Position numbers and translations under genes: made by a program. Positions 48,676 through 59,949 of a DNA stretch of 64,000 bases are shown piece after piece. This stretch comes from Rugalucina vietnamica (taxonomy: Eukaryota; Mollusca; Bivalvia; Lucinida; Lucinidae): NCBI GenBank assembly GCA_964017185.1, contig OZ024869.1, forward strand, positions 59,608,761 to 59,672,760. The letters run 5' to 3'. The notes below the pieces were generated by a model. The model was given only the letters and a program-made list of their open reading frames with translations. It was not told where the DNA came from and ran no database searches. Within the stretch, counting starts at the first letter, position 1. Each line of letters starts with the position of its first letter.

Positions 48676-51600
48676 GCTCACCTGAGATCTGAGATATATA
48701 CCAATGAACTTGTTTGCATGTCAAGGTCATATAAATGTATATAGCCCCAGGACAGGGTCAGAACATCCCCTGGGTTTAGTTTCTTTTTCAACTTCATAAA
48801 TATTGTTCATTTGCCCATTTCCTGAAAGTTTTTCCCTTCAGTGTCATTTTAACGGTTTTCTGCATATGTGACCTATGTTGATCTTGCGGTAAAATCTGTC
48901 AAGGTCATCACGGGATCATATTTTATACACACAATGTAGTACTCTAGTCTTTATTGCTACATGTCAAGTTTCGTTGCAATAGGTTCAGCAGTTCCTGCGA
49001 AGAAGATTTTTGAAGGGTTTTAACCATATATGGGCATGGCGGTTTTAACCATATATGGGCATGGCGGCCATCTGGGACATGTGACCTGGTTTATTTATCA
49101 CATAGGTTCCCCTTTCATACAGATGCTTCCTATCAAATTTCACTTTGATTGGCCATGCGGTTTCAGAGGAGAATATCTTTGAATATTATGGTTATATACA
49201 TGTATAATGCCCCGGGGCATAGGCAGACCCACACCTGGGGTCCAAATTTATTTCAGAATCTTAAATCTCCAGTTCATTTACCCATATCATGCAAGGTTTG
49301 TCCTTCAAATCAAATTTTAACAATTTTCCCCCATTCAAATACATAGCAGACCTATGCTAACCTTGTCATAAAATAGGTCAAGGTCATCCAAGGGTCATGA
49401 TTTGTATAAAATTTGTAGAACTCCATTGCCCGATGCTTCATGCCAAGTTTCAAAATCATAGGCCTTCTGGTTCTGGAGAAAAAGATTTTTAAAGGTTTTT
49501 GCTATTTATAGCCATGGCGGCCATCTTGATCATGTGACCTTGATCATTGATATAAAATTTGATTGCCCCTTCCTAACGATGCTCCACATAAAGTTTGGCT
49601 TTGATTGGCCAAGCGGTTTCAGAGAAGATGACGTTTGAATATTATGGTCATGTACATGTATATAGCCCTAGGGCAGGGGTAAACAACCCCCTGGAGACAA
49701 AAAAAAAAATCATAAACACAAATATTCTGTCCATTTGCCCATTTCCTGCAAGATTTGCCGTTTGAATCACATTCTAACAATTTTCCCCATTCAAATGCAT
49801 GGGCGACCTATGTTTACCTTGCCGTAAAATAGGTCAAGGTCATTCCAGGGTCATGATTTATATAAACTTTGTAGGGCTCCTCTCCCTAATGCTTCATGCA
49901 AAGTTTCAAGATCATAGGTCCTTTGGTTCTGGAGAAGATTTTTGAAGGTTTTTGCTATTTATAGCCATGGCCGCCATCTTGGTCATGTGACCTTGACCAT
50001 TTATACAAACTTTTGTTCCCCCTTTCTAAGGGTGCTCCACATAAAGTTTGGCTTTGATTGGTCAAGCGGTTTCAGAGGAGAAGACGTTTGAAAAGTGTGG
50101 ACAACGACGACGACAATGACGGAGCATGGGTATACTAACAGAGGACCAATGGTCCTGTAAACGCACACCTGAGATCTGGGATATGGATCAAGGTCATCCC
50201 GGGGTCATGATTTATACAAATTTTGTAGAGCTCCACTCACTGATGCTTCAGGTAAAGTTTCAAAATCAAAGGTCTTCCGGTTCTGAAGAAAAAGATTTAT
50301 AAAGGTTTTTGCTATTTATAGCCATGGCGGCCATCTTGGTCACGTGACCTGGACCATTTATATTAACTTTCATTCCCCTTTCCTAACGATGCTCCACATA
50401 AAGTTTTGCTTTGATTGGCTAAGCAGTTTCAGAGAAGATGTTTGAATATTATGGCCATATGCATGTCTATAGTCCCAGGGAAGGGGCAGACAACCCCCCT
50501 GGGGACATTTTTTCATAAACATAAATCTGTTCATTTGCATACTCCCAGCAAGTTTCCCCCCATTTAAATACACCTTACTTATTTTCCTCATCTGCATGGG
50601 CAACATATGTTGCCCTTGCCATAGAACAGGTCAAGGTCATCCCAAGGTCATGATTTATGTAAACTTTGTAGAGCTTCTCTTCCTAATGCTTCATGCCATG
50701 TTTCAAAATCATAGGCCTTCTGGTTCTGGAGAAGAAGATTTTTTAAAGGTTTTTGCTATTTATAGCCATGGCGGCCATCTCGGTCATGTGACCTTGGCAA
50801 TTTATATAAACTTTCTTTCTCCCTTCCTAACAATGCTCCACATGAAGTTTGGCTTTGATTGGCCAAGGGGTTTCAGAGGAGAAGAGCTTTGAATATTATT
50901 GTAATATACATGTATATTGCCCCAGGGTGGAGACAAGCCTGCCCCTGGGGTCCATTTTTTCAGAATCATAAATCTACAGTCCATTTGCCCATTTCCATAA
51001 AGTTTTTCCCTTCAAATGACATTTTGACAATTTTCCCCATTCAAATGCATGGGCGACCTATTATCTTTCTAAGAAATAGGTCAAGGTCGCCCCAAGGTCA
51101 TGATTTATAGAAACTTTGTAGAGCTCCCCCCCTGATGCTTCATGCCAAGTTTCAAAATTGTAGGCCTTCTGGTTCTGGAGAAGATTTTTAAAGGTTTTCG
51201 CTATTTATAGCTATGGCGGCCATCTTGGTCATGTGACCTTGACCATTTTTATAAACTTTCCTTCCCCAATCCCAAGGATACTACATATAAAACTTGGCTT
51301 TAATTGGTCAAGCGGTTACTGAGAAAATTGAATTTAACTTTTAAATTGTAAATGACCTTTGGCGAAGGTCAAGAAATGACCTTGACCTTTAATACTTATA
51401 ATACTATATTAGCTCAACATGTTGTCTGTATCTACCGACTTTCAGGTCACAGGCTACAAAACTTCCTGAAAAATTCAATGTTTTCACTTTTCTCCATTGA
51501 AAATAAAAATAATTGTTAGATCCTTTGGAAGCAGTAAAAATACAAAGCTAGAAGATGGGCCATATTGTACAATTTCGGGTAATGAACCTTCATCAATGAC

Positions 51601-51986
51601 CCTTTATAAAACTGGCAGCGAAAGCCTATGTAACCAAAATTGACATTGCCATAAAATAGGTCAAGGTCAACCCAAGGTCATGATTTATATAAACTATGAT
51701 GGGCCAGAGTCCCCGATGCTACGTACCAAGTTTTGTTGAAATCGGTCCACCGGTTTTTTTATTTTGGTTTTTACCATATATGGGCATGGCGGCCGTCTTA
51801 GTCATGTGACCTGGACCATTTATATAAACTTTCGTTCCCCCTTCCTAAGGATGCTCCACATGAAGTTTAGCTTTGATTGGCCAAACGGTTTCTGAGGAGA
51901 AGATCTTTGAAATTGTGGACGGACGACGGACCCCGGAGCATGGCCATCCTATAAGCTCACCTTGTGAGCCTTCGGCTCAGGTGAGC
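48676..51986 (+). mobile_element. Long GCTCACCTG-ended element with GGTCA-rich ~500-bp units
   Basis: Left GCTCACCTG (48,676) preceded by AGAGGACCAATGGTCCTGTA; right GTGAGCCTTCGGCTCAGG then CAGGTGAGC (51,978-51,986). Internal units repeat TAGCCATGGCGGCCATCTTG, then GTCATGTGACCTTGACC, AAGTTTGGCTTTGATTGG and AGGTCAAGGTCAT, about every 400-550 bp. A second internal start with the AGAGGACCAATGGTCCTGTA word lies at 50,138, so two elements may be fused. No transposase. Confidence 0.75.
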
Positions 51987-52370
51987 TAAAATGCAGCCGT
52001 GCGGCCTACGGCTGAATTTTTGTATTCTATATATGAGCCTGAGCAGTGCTCGATACGGAATCACTGTATAGAAATGCGATGCGAACTGCATTTCGATGAA
52101 ACAATGCATTTTGTATGGAACGCCGTTGCTGTGTCCATGATTATTATTTGTCATGCACACTCGCTATATGAGAAACCGTGTTATGTTGCACGCTAATTAT
52201 GAACCTAACACAATGCTCTTATCATCTAAGAACTATGTGATAACTAAAATGCATTTAGAAGTATGGACAGCCGTTTATGTGATAAAATAGCCATCTAGTA
52301 ATCAAGAATTTAATGAGCTGTTTAAGGGATTTTCACGTTTTAAACGTTGCTTTTAGCTAACAATGTGTGT
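51987..52370. other. Spacer, unassigned
   Basis: No recognised repeat or coding sequence. Confidence 0.5.
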
Positions 52371-52930
52371 AATAGGATGGGCAGGTACCCGGTGTTCCTT
52401 CGTGGGCCTTTCTGTCGTCCGTCTGTCGTCGCTAACCATTTCCAAAGATATTCTCCTTTAAATCTACTTAGTCAATCAAAGCCAAACTTAACGCAGAGCT
52501 TCCTTAGAAAGGGGATCGAAAATGGTATAAATGGACCATGTCCTATAACCAAGATGGCCTTTAGTCCATATAAACCGTCTTCTCCTAAACCGCTGAACCA
52601 ATGTCAACAAAACTTGGTATGTCGCATCGGGGACTAGTACAAACATTGGATATTTAGAGGGTTTTGTAGCCGTTGACTTGAAAGATGATAAATACAGATA
52701 CCTTATTAAGTTAATATTCAAGGACAATGTAATTTCTTGGTCAAAGGTCATCCACAAATTTAATTCAAACTTATTTTTCTCAAAATCTTTTGGCCAGTCA
52801 AGGTCATATTTTATGTAGAGCCTCCATATGAATGGGGGAAGAAAAGTAAAGAGAAAGTCCAGGTAAAAAGGCCGCCATGACCATATATGGTAAAAGCCTT
52901 CACAAATCGTCTTCTATAAAACCGGTGTAG
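52371..52930 (-). repeat. Fragment of the GGTCA/GCCATGGCGGCC family, reversed
   Basis: Contains AATCAAAGCCAAACTTA, TTGACTTGAAAGATG, TCAAAGGTCATCC and GGCCGCCATGACCATATATG, the inverse of words in the 48.7-52 kb element. Truncated at both sides. Confidence 0.7.
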
Positions 52931-53127
52931 ATCAGCTGGCTAACCTGCACTTCGACACTTTTTTTTTTACTCGGTCACGTGATCTGGATAATGGTCGTGT
53001 TTTTATCGTAGCTCTTGAATTTTGGATATTTAAATCGCTGGACCTGTTATCTGATCTTTGAGTGGTAGCAAAATTAGTCTAACATTGTCAGAACATATGT
53101 AGCATGATGTGATGATATCGAATTCTC

Positions 53128-53957
53128 ATGGTAAAACCGTCAAAAAAGCGAAAAAACAGTAGTAACGGTTCGAGTACACAATCGAAAAATGCACGTAATG
53201 GCGGATCACCAGTGAATGTGAGTGACACATTACACCAAGCTAACTCGGTTCTTTATGGTAATGATTCCGATGGTTCCATCAGTGATCTGGATTTGAACGA
53301 TACTGTATTTGAAAAATCTATAAGTGGCGAAATGTCGGCTAACAATGACGACGGTGGTAAAACGGTGGCAGGACCTTCTAAGGGGGAGGGGACGCCCCCC
53401 TCCAACTCGGACATTCTACAGTACCTTAAGCAGATGGACAAAAAGTTTATAAGCTAGATTCCCTGGAGGAGAAGGTCAGTAAATTCGATTCTGAACTGAA
53501 AAAACTTTGGGTATTTGTTCACGATGAATTCAAAGATAATAAGGATGCGATGTCGAAGGTCACAGACCGCATTGACCAATTGGAATTTTCTCTTGGTATG
53601 GCACAAGACCAGATTACACAAATGACTAATGAGAAAGCCAAGGTGAATGATACTCTGCTATATGTTCAGTCACAGTCAGTGCGTAACAATCTTGTATTTA
53701 CCGGTATAACGGAAAGTGCGAATGAAAAGCCTGACGTCACTGAATCGAATTTACGCAAGTTTATGGTTGAGAAACTCCAAATGGCCCAGGACATTGTTGC
53801 TGGTTTCCAGCTCGAGCGTGTTCACAGAATGGGGGATAATTCTGGTAGTTTCGACAGAGCGGCTAGGCCTAGAAATATCGTGGCTAAATTTTTGAGATTC
53901 AAAGATCGTGAGGTGGTGAGGCAGGCACGGTCTAAACTAAAGGGGACTGGTTATTAC
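53128..53957 (+). pseudogene. LINE ORF1 (RNA-binding, L1-ORF1-like), N-terminal and middle part
   Basis: Starts with ATG at 53,128 and a basic Ser/Asn-rich N-terminus (MVKPSKKRKNSSNG...), followed by an acidic Ser/Asp linker. The first frame stops at 53,457; the protein continues in another frame after a one-base loss near 53,445 (LDSLEEKVSKFD..., DRIDQLEFSLGMAQDQITQM), a coiled-coil stretch. Next is an RRM-like region with the hallmark SVRNNLVFTGI, LERVHRMGD and RPRNIVAKFLRFKDREVV blocks of LINE ORF1 (Transposase_22-like) proteins, then LKGTGYYIN, where the DNA element inserts. The ORF1 family binds RNA and chaperones nucleic acids during retrotransposition. This copy cannot make a complete protein. 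Confidence 0.82.
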
Positions 53958-54349
53958 ATCAACAGTAGGGCACAACCGTTAAATCGATATATAATATTTC
54001 CTTTTTCATATAGTATCTAAAACTAGATATCATATCTAAATCTAGATATAAACACAAAATATTTGAATTTACATATAGTATCTCCTTCTAGATATATAAC
54101 TCTACATCCGGCTTATCTATATTTCGTTTTACATATTATATCTAAATTGACATATATTGTCAAAATATCTTCTTTTTAATATAGTACCTAAAACTAGATA
54201 TCATATCTAAATCTAGATATAAACACAAAATATTCGAATTTAAATATAATATCTACTTCGAGATATACAGCTCTACATCCGGTTAAAATATATATTTCGT
54301 TTGACATATTATGTCTCAATTGACATATGTTTCCAAATTTTTTCGCCCC

Positions 54350-55038
54350 TTAGCAACATGTATACGTAATTTGTAGTCAGGATGTTCCCGTCGTTGTTCC
54401 TTGATAACTCTCCACACCACGTGGAAGTTGAGCTAGGTGACGAAGTGAAACCGGGATTGCGACTTATCTAGCTGATCTACATAATTTGTTGATCTAGATA
54501 TTCTATCCACTGGAATATGCCCGCAACTTAGTCTGCAACTAACATGGCCTAGTTCAACCTGGCAACGGACAAACATCTTAAAGACCTACTTCTGAAGAAG
54601 CTAAAAGTGGTACCATTGTTTATTCGGTTCATGACCCCTAATGGTGCAATATGGTCCTTAGATCAAATGACTGTCATAGTGAGGTAATTATCACATCTCT
54701 GCAGGGGGTCATAAAGAGGCCCCTAAAGGATAATACCTGTAGTTCCACTGTTTATTGATTTCATGGTCCTTGATAACGTGCAATAAAACTGCCTCCCTCC
54801 ACAATCAATATTGATTTTTCCTGTTTTGGCCCCTACCTGTATTCTGGGTCATTGTCAGGGCACTAGGTTTTCTAATGTCCTGTCCCTTATCTAATGACCC
54901 TCAATAGACATGGAAATATGTCTTTAAATAGCATCTTGGTGGTGTTTAAACGATTCCGTGTGTTCAGGTTTTATCTGACAGTCAGGTCTGAAGACCAGGT
55001 CCCTTGGACATAAAAAAAAGGTCACAAAGTGTGTAGCC
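54350..55038. other. Interior of the 5.5-kb element, unassigned
   Basis: No recognisable protein, RNA gene or repeat word. Confidence 0.5.
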
Positions 55039-55039
55039 T

Positions 55040-55191
55040 CGTCACAATACGTCCTTGTCATCAGTTTGTCATGGGAGATCGTCGTGGGACCTCGGCTTTA
55101 AGTCTCACCCGGACGAGTGGAGAAGCATGGGATCGAACTCATGACTCCTTTTTTACAGCGCATTTAGCTTATCCGCTGTGCCATAGAGGAC
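55040..55191 (-). mobile_element. tRNA-derived SINE head
   Basis: On the - strand, GTCCTCTATGGCACAGCGGA (from 55,191) continues TAAGC, giving an A-box-like TGGCACAGCGGATAAGC. It is followed about 35 bp later by a B-box-like GAGTTCGATCCC (55,129-55,140). This spacing is that of a tRNA-type RNA polymerase III promoter. A tRNA-like acceptor pairing is not visible, so it is a SINE rather than a tRNA gene. The 3' end is not defined. Confidence 0.6.
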
Positions 55192-55524
55192 TGTGTTACC
55201 CCGCCATGCGAACACGATCATCGAGTTGCTTATTTTTGAAAACTCCAGTGTGCTAGAACTCGCCAAGATACATGAACCATCTCATCGTATGAAGCTTTGT
55301 CATCGGTAAACAAGTCCCTACTCCGTTAAAAATGCTGGTTCATGACCTACTTGTTTCCAGCAATCATTCTTATATAGTTCCTTCTCTCGTTTCAATATGT
55401 CAGAGATTATCCGGGATATAAAAAAGTTGAGGCATCCAGGCGCAGGAAGCATAAATTCAAATCGGTTCACCGGTACCAGCACCATTCTAATAACGTGTTG
55501 ACGCTCTCGACATGGATGATAGCC

Positions 55525-56529
55525 TTGTTGAACCGCATTTTTTAATTTCACATTTGTGTAAAAATAGGTACCAAAAAGGCACATTTTGGAAGTGTGACAT
55601 TTGTGTATGTTAAATTTCGATGGCGGGGTGGGGGCGGTGAAATTCATACTAAAATTTCAAATGTCTTCAAGATCGTTCCAAGGCGATACTTCTGTTGTGG
55701 TTCTAACTGTTTTGTGTTTTGGAGTCGAATTTTTGTGCTGTTTGAGCCTTATGTACGTTTTCATATTTTTAGTTCAGTTCGGGTAACTGAGTGGCCGCCC
55801 ATTCGGGAATAGTTGCTCACTTGGCTTACGACATGTTTTCATGGTATAAGTGCCTAAGTGTCATTTTAGTTTTTCCGACCCCTAGTTTTATGGAGTGGGA
55901 ATTTCTTTCTGATTGCGCCACTTCCTGATCATTGCCTATTTGTACTTTTTTTCTGTTTCTGACGGTACGAATTTATATAACGTCTGTGAAGAACTGGTAT
56001 GATTTTTTTTTCAGATGTGTAGAATTGACACAAATCGGTACTAAATCTTCTAACACACGAAAACACGTTCTTGAACCATAATTTTCACATTTCGCAAAGT
56101 TCTTATGTGAATTATTGGTACCAAATCCTCCCAGCCGGCGAAGACGAATTTGTATGTAACGGATTTCATTCCATTTCACACGCATGTGAGATAGGCGCAT
56201 ATAATCAAATTTCATGGTCTATTTGTACGTATTCTTCACACTCACGAAAACCACCCATCTGAAGTGGTTTTGCCTTTGATTCCAATTCTTCAATATATAG
56301 CAATATATGTAAACATTTTGTACCAAGCTTTCACATCTGAGTAAAATTGATACCAGTTCTTCAAATATGTGATGAATCTAAACCAATTCTTCACACGTCA
56401 AAACACTGACTCGTCCCGCATGTGAAAATTTGGTACAAATTTTTCACATATGAAAATACTACCAGATATTCACAGATTTTATTACTAAGTGCCGCCGATT
56501 TCACAGGTGTGAAATCTGCGATTCAACAA
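55525..56529. mobile_element. Foldback-like element rich in TTCACA/TGTGAA and GGTACCAA
   Basis: Left TTGTTGAACCGCA is mirrored by TGCGATTCAACAA at the right. Towards both ends and through 56.0-56.5 kb the sequence iterates TTCACATRTGTGAA-type palindromes and GGTACCAA or TGGTACAAA words. The short imperfect TIR makes the limits tentative. No coding sequence. Confidence 0.55.
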
Positions 56530-56778
56530 CGCTTTGAAAACGTACATAAAAGGAGCAAAACATAAAACAAGTAGGACTACAACAGACGAATCGGAGCGGT
56601 CAGTAATATAAATTTACTGGTTGGTATAAACAGTTTATATATTTTCCATTATCTTTGTTGAACTAGAGCCACAAGTTAAGCCTTTCTTCTCGGTCTGATG
56701 CAAAATGCATGATTTTGCAAGCACCGGGCGATTCGATCAACGTTATAATTTATAAATCCGTGGTTTCCTGCAGATAGA

Positions 56779-57857
56779 ACATTAGCGTATTACCCAAACG
56801 CGCCCCGGGCGTATGAAAAATCTCAACACGATGAAGATTTTGGACGTATAAAAATAATTTGTTTCTTAAACTCGTTTTAGCAGTCACACATTAGCGCGTG
56901 ACTGAAGCGTTTGCCAGACGTATGAAAAAAATATCAAAACGCTGAAAAAATAAAGTACGTTTTGTGGTACGTCCCAGACACACTAAGCAGGAAGACATCG
57001 CTCATTGGGGCCTAAAGAAATAGATTGGTAGCTTGTGCCTCCAGGCAAAGCTTGTTCGCTGCTGACTGACCATCTGATTACTGGTTAACCGCTCAGGTCT
57101 AAGCTTGCCCAGGAAAAGTGGTTTCAAGTCAAACCGTATACGCATATAAGCATGAGTGGCTTTGTTGGATGGTTATATTTTAAGCACTTGTTGAATGTCA
57201 TGACATCCTTACTTTGGTTAAATGTCCCATAAAGTGGATGCAACGTCCCGACATGACCTTAGCTGTTGACTGGGACGTAAAGCATCAATTCAAATAAACA
57301 AACAAACACTAAGCAAGCGCTATAGGCGCGCAGCAAACGTTAAATGCGCGTCTCATACACGCTTGGGGCACGTTACTGAAAAAAAAAAAATAGTTCGTAA
57401 ATTTTAAATCGGAACGCGCATGATACATACACTGGCGTATCTAAAATATGCGCCAAACGCATTCAAAGCGTATTCAACGCGCCTGTATCGCGCGTGGAAC
57501 TTATTCGAAACGTATTTAACTGATTAACCTGTTGTAGAAGGTACTAACCGAGTGAGGGTCGTTTCCAGCTTAGACACACGACCGATTCACGCCGAGATTC
57601 GAGAAAAGATTTTAAGCATGCTTAAAAAGTGTTTTGAGCCCATACGCGCGTGGAGTGCGCACCGACCAACAGCGACGTATATCAACGTACACCGATGCGT
57701 ACACTAAGCGTACAAAGCGCGCATGTAACGCGTTTCTAACGAGCCAGCGTGCATGTAACGCGTTTCTAACGTGTCTCCGATGTGCTCCTGACGTATGTTG
57801 AATTTTACATTATTGTCAACACACCCGGCGCGCGTTTGGCTTATATTATGCTAATGT
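56779..57857. mobile_element. Foldback-like element rich in GCGTA/ACGCG words, with a SINE inside
   Basis: Left ACATTAGCGTATTACCCAAA then CGCGCCCCGGG is mirrored (imperfectly, ~35 bp) by CCCGGCGCGCGTTTGGCTTA then TATTATGCTAATGT at the right. The interior iterates GCGTATGAAAAA, AACGCGTTT, AAGCGTA and CGCGCA words, interrupted by the SINE at 56,990-57,305. Confidence 0.65.
56990..57305 (+). mobile_element. SINE-like repeat S1, copy 1, with 10-bp target duplication
   Basis: Flanked by ACACTAAGCA at 56,980-56,989 and 57,306-57,315. The body contains CTTGTGCCTCCAGGCAAAGC, GACTGACCATCTGATTACTG, GGTTAACCGCTCAGGTCT and CCAGGAAAAGTGG, and ends in an AAATAAACAAACAAAC tail. Copy 2 is downstream. Confidence 0.85.
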
Positions 57858-57879
57858 GTATCAGCTATTTTCCTCGTTT

Positions 57880-58195
57880 CCTGTGTGTTGAGACCTCGTT
57901 TACTGTCCTTCCATTGGGACCTAAAAGAAATAGATGGGCTGCTTGTGCCTCCAAGCAAAGCTTCTTCGCTACTGACTGACCATCTGATTACTGGTTAACC
58001 GCTCAGGTCTGAGCCTGCCCAGGAAAAGTGGTTCATGTCAGTCTATCCACACATACAAGCCTTGATGGTATAGTTTGGTGGTCATATTCGAAGCGCTTAT
58101 TGGATGTCATGACGTCCTAAATTTTGGTAAAAGTCCCATAAAATCGAGGCAGCGCCCCGACATGACAATTAATTCAAACAAACCAACCAACATAA
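57880..58195 (+). mobile_element. SINE-like repeat S1, copy 2
   Basis: Shares GACTGACCATCTGATTACTG, GGTTAACCGCTCAGGTCT and GCCCAGGAAAAGTGGTT, plus GTCCCATAAA and CCCCGACATGAC, with copy 1. Ends in a similar AACAAACCAACCAAC tail. Left limit and target duplication not clear. Confidence 0.8.
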
Positions 58196-58203
58196 AATAA
58201 ATA

Positions 58204-58565
58204 GGGAGCGTGGTGACGTAGTGGTAAAGCATGGGAATCCGAATCGAGAGGTCATGGGATCGATCACCGTGGCACTGGCAGCACCGTGTTGTCCTTGAGC
58301 AAGGCATATTAACTCCCCGGAGGACGAGGAGCCATGTAGCGTAATTGCAACCGAGTTTGACGGTCCCTTGCCGAGTTGCATCTTGGTACCGCTCTGGCCA
58401 GTGTTGATTCGAGCCCCGCGCCGAGCATTTGTGAGACGAGTGTGAATATGTTGTTCGATCCCGGGATTCGATCATATAGGTCTATTGTTCGAATGTGTTG
58501 CTACATCTATGGTCATATTGGGATGTTGCCTTGCTTAAAAATACGTGCTGAAGACATATAACCAC
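58204..58565 (+). mobile_element. tRNA-derived SINE with a CCTTGAGCAAGGC core
   Basis: The head GGGAGCGTGGTGACGTAGTG continues GTAAAGC (A-box-like) and, about 30 bp later, GGTCATGGGATCGATCACC (B-box-like). Next is GTTGTCCTTGAGCAAGGCAT, a core similar to one recurring in metazoan tRNA-SINEs. Acceptor-stem complementarity is absent, so it is not a tRNA gene. The 3' end is approximate. Confidence 0.65.
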
Positions 58566-58856
58566 ACAACAACTAAAGCTTATAACTTTTCCTAGGCAGT
58601 TTCAGACCTAAGTGGTTAACCAGTTATCGTGTAGTCGATCACTCAGTTATAAGCTCTGTCTGGCAGCCCATCTATTTCTCACGGCCCCAATGCTGAATGG
58701 GCGGGGATGGGCAAAGTCGCATCGGTTTGCCGTCCTTATCAGTTCAGTTAACTTTGAGAGATCGCTGGTTTCATTTGCAGTCACGCTCACATTGAACAGC
58801 CTGTTCCTCGAGGTAAATTCTTGTTGCCTGGCATTGTGGTAGAGTCATTCTTTGAA

Positions 58857-58896
58857 AGAAGAAGAAGAAGAAGAAGAAGAAGAAGAAGAAGAAGAA
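58857..58896 (+). repeat. (GAA)n microsatellite
   Basis: About 13 uninterrupted GAA units. Confidence 0.95.
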
Positions 58897-59342
58897 TGAT
58901 TTATTTACGTACAGAGAGGTCCCCGGCGAGATCGTACGTTATCTTGTCGTGAAGAGCCATTGAGCAAAATTTTAAGCTCCCTTGGCTTCTGGTTTACATA
59001 CAGAAAGCGTTGGCTCCTTCCCAATATGACTGAACAATTGCTGATATGGACGTTAAGTCATATAATCTAACCAGTCCAAACATTTTAGATATAATTAACA
59101 ATTCTTGGAATTTCCCTAGCGCTTTATGTCGTTATGTTCAGCAAGTAAAATAGTGTTTACTCATGTAAATCGGACGACGAGCATATTCAAATCCAAACTG
59201 TACATAACTTCCCTGGTGAACTTTTCGATGACGCTGGATTTTTTGTTGGAAATTTGTTTCTGTACAAAATTCAAAACTTCCCGCTATGCGAAACTCGATG
59301 AGAGACTGCGCATGACGCAAAATGATCACGTGTTCAGATCAA
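58897..59342. other. Interior of the 5.5-kb element, unassigned
   Basis: Short open frames on both strands, none recognised. Confidence 0.5.
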
Positions 59343-59510
59343 GAAAATCATATATCTCGATCGAAATATATAATGATATTTAGATTGACATATTATATGT
59401 CAATTTAGATATATTATAATAGGGTATATTTCGTTCGAAATATATGGTAATTAGGCATATCTCCTTCTAGATATAATATATCGATTTAACGGTTATGCCC
59501 TACTGATCAA

Positions 59511-59660
59511 TGAGCAATTTCCTAAGGAGATTGCAGATCGCCGAAGGGAGCTGGTTCCAAAAATGCGCCAGGCTATACGAGATGGTAAAAGAGCCTGGAT
59601 CAGCTATGACACTCTTATATAGATGGTCGTCCCATTCATCCTGAATCCCACTAGGAATTA
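59511..59660 (+). pseudogene. LINE ORF1, C-terminal end after the insertion
   Basis: Continues the ORF1 frame after the second ATCAA: NEQFPKEIADRRRELVPKMR then QAIRDGKRAWISYDTL, the usual C-terminal domain of LINE ORF1 proteins. A one-base loss near 59,617 then produces a TAG, after which the expected PF.LNPTRN tail is seen in the shifted frame, ending in TAG. Confidence 0.8.
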
Positions 59661-59949
59661 GCGGAGGCTGGAGTCAGTGTTCTGTCGTGGAACATAAACG
59701 GTCTGACTAGAAATAAACTTGAAGATACGGACTTCTTAAACTATGTTTGTAAATATGACATTGTTTTCTTGTATGAATCATGGACTCAAAAGAAATCTGA
59801 TATTGACATAAATGGTTACAAATGTTTTAATTTCTGCAGAAAATTTCAAAATCGGCGAGCTAATAGGTGTAGCGGTGGTAACGTCTTATACATCAAAGAC
59901 TGCATTTCCGAGGGCGTTAAACTAGGTTATCTGCCCACCAACTTAAAAT
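59655..59949 (+). pseudogene. LINE ORF2, N-terminal endonuclease remnant
   Basis: The frame reads EAGVSVLSWNINGLTRNK, then DFLNYVCKYDIVFLYESW and GGNVLYIKD. This is the start of an apurinic-like endonuclease: the SWNINGL strand with its metal-site asparagine and a later LYESW, where the family usually has L.ETW with a catalytic glutamate. It overlaps the end of ORF1 closely, as usual in LINEs. The fragment runs to ...EGVKLGYLPTN and a TAG; most of the endonuclease and all of the reverse transcriptase are missing. Confidence 0.8.

Larger units (their letters stand above)
53963..59505. mobile_element. 5,543-bp TIR element inserted in LINE ORF1
   Basis: Left terminus CAGTAGGGCACAACCGTTAA and inverted right terminus CAGTAGGGCATAACCGTTAA match over 30 bp with one mismatch (53,963-53,992 and 59,476-59,505). 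ATCAA is duplicated at 53,958-53,962 and 59,506-59,510. The coding sense of ORF1 is restored across the insert: tyrosines before it, then INEQFPKEIADRR after it. Both end zones are dense in AGATAT/ATATCT; the left zone contains a 171-bp internal duplication (ACTAGATATCATATCTAAAT near 54,021 and 54,192). No transposase recognised. The superfamily is not assigned: a 5-bp duplication is unusual for the common families. Confidence 0.87.

Noticed and set aside
58204-58280. Functional tRNA gene
   Set aside because: A- and B-box-like words are present, but acceptor-stem pairing and a proper anticodon arm are not.
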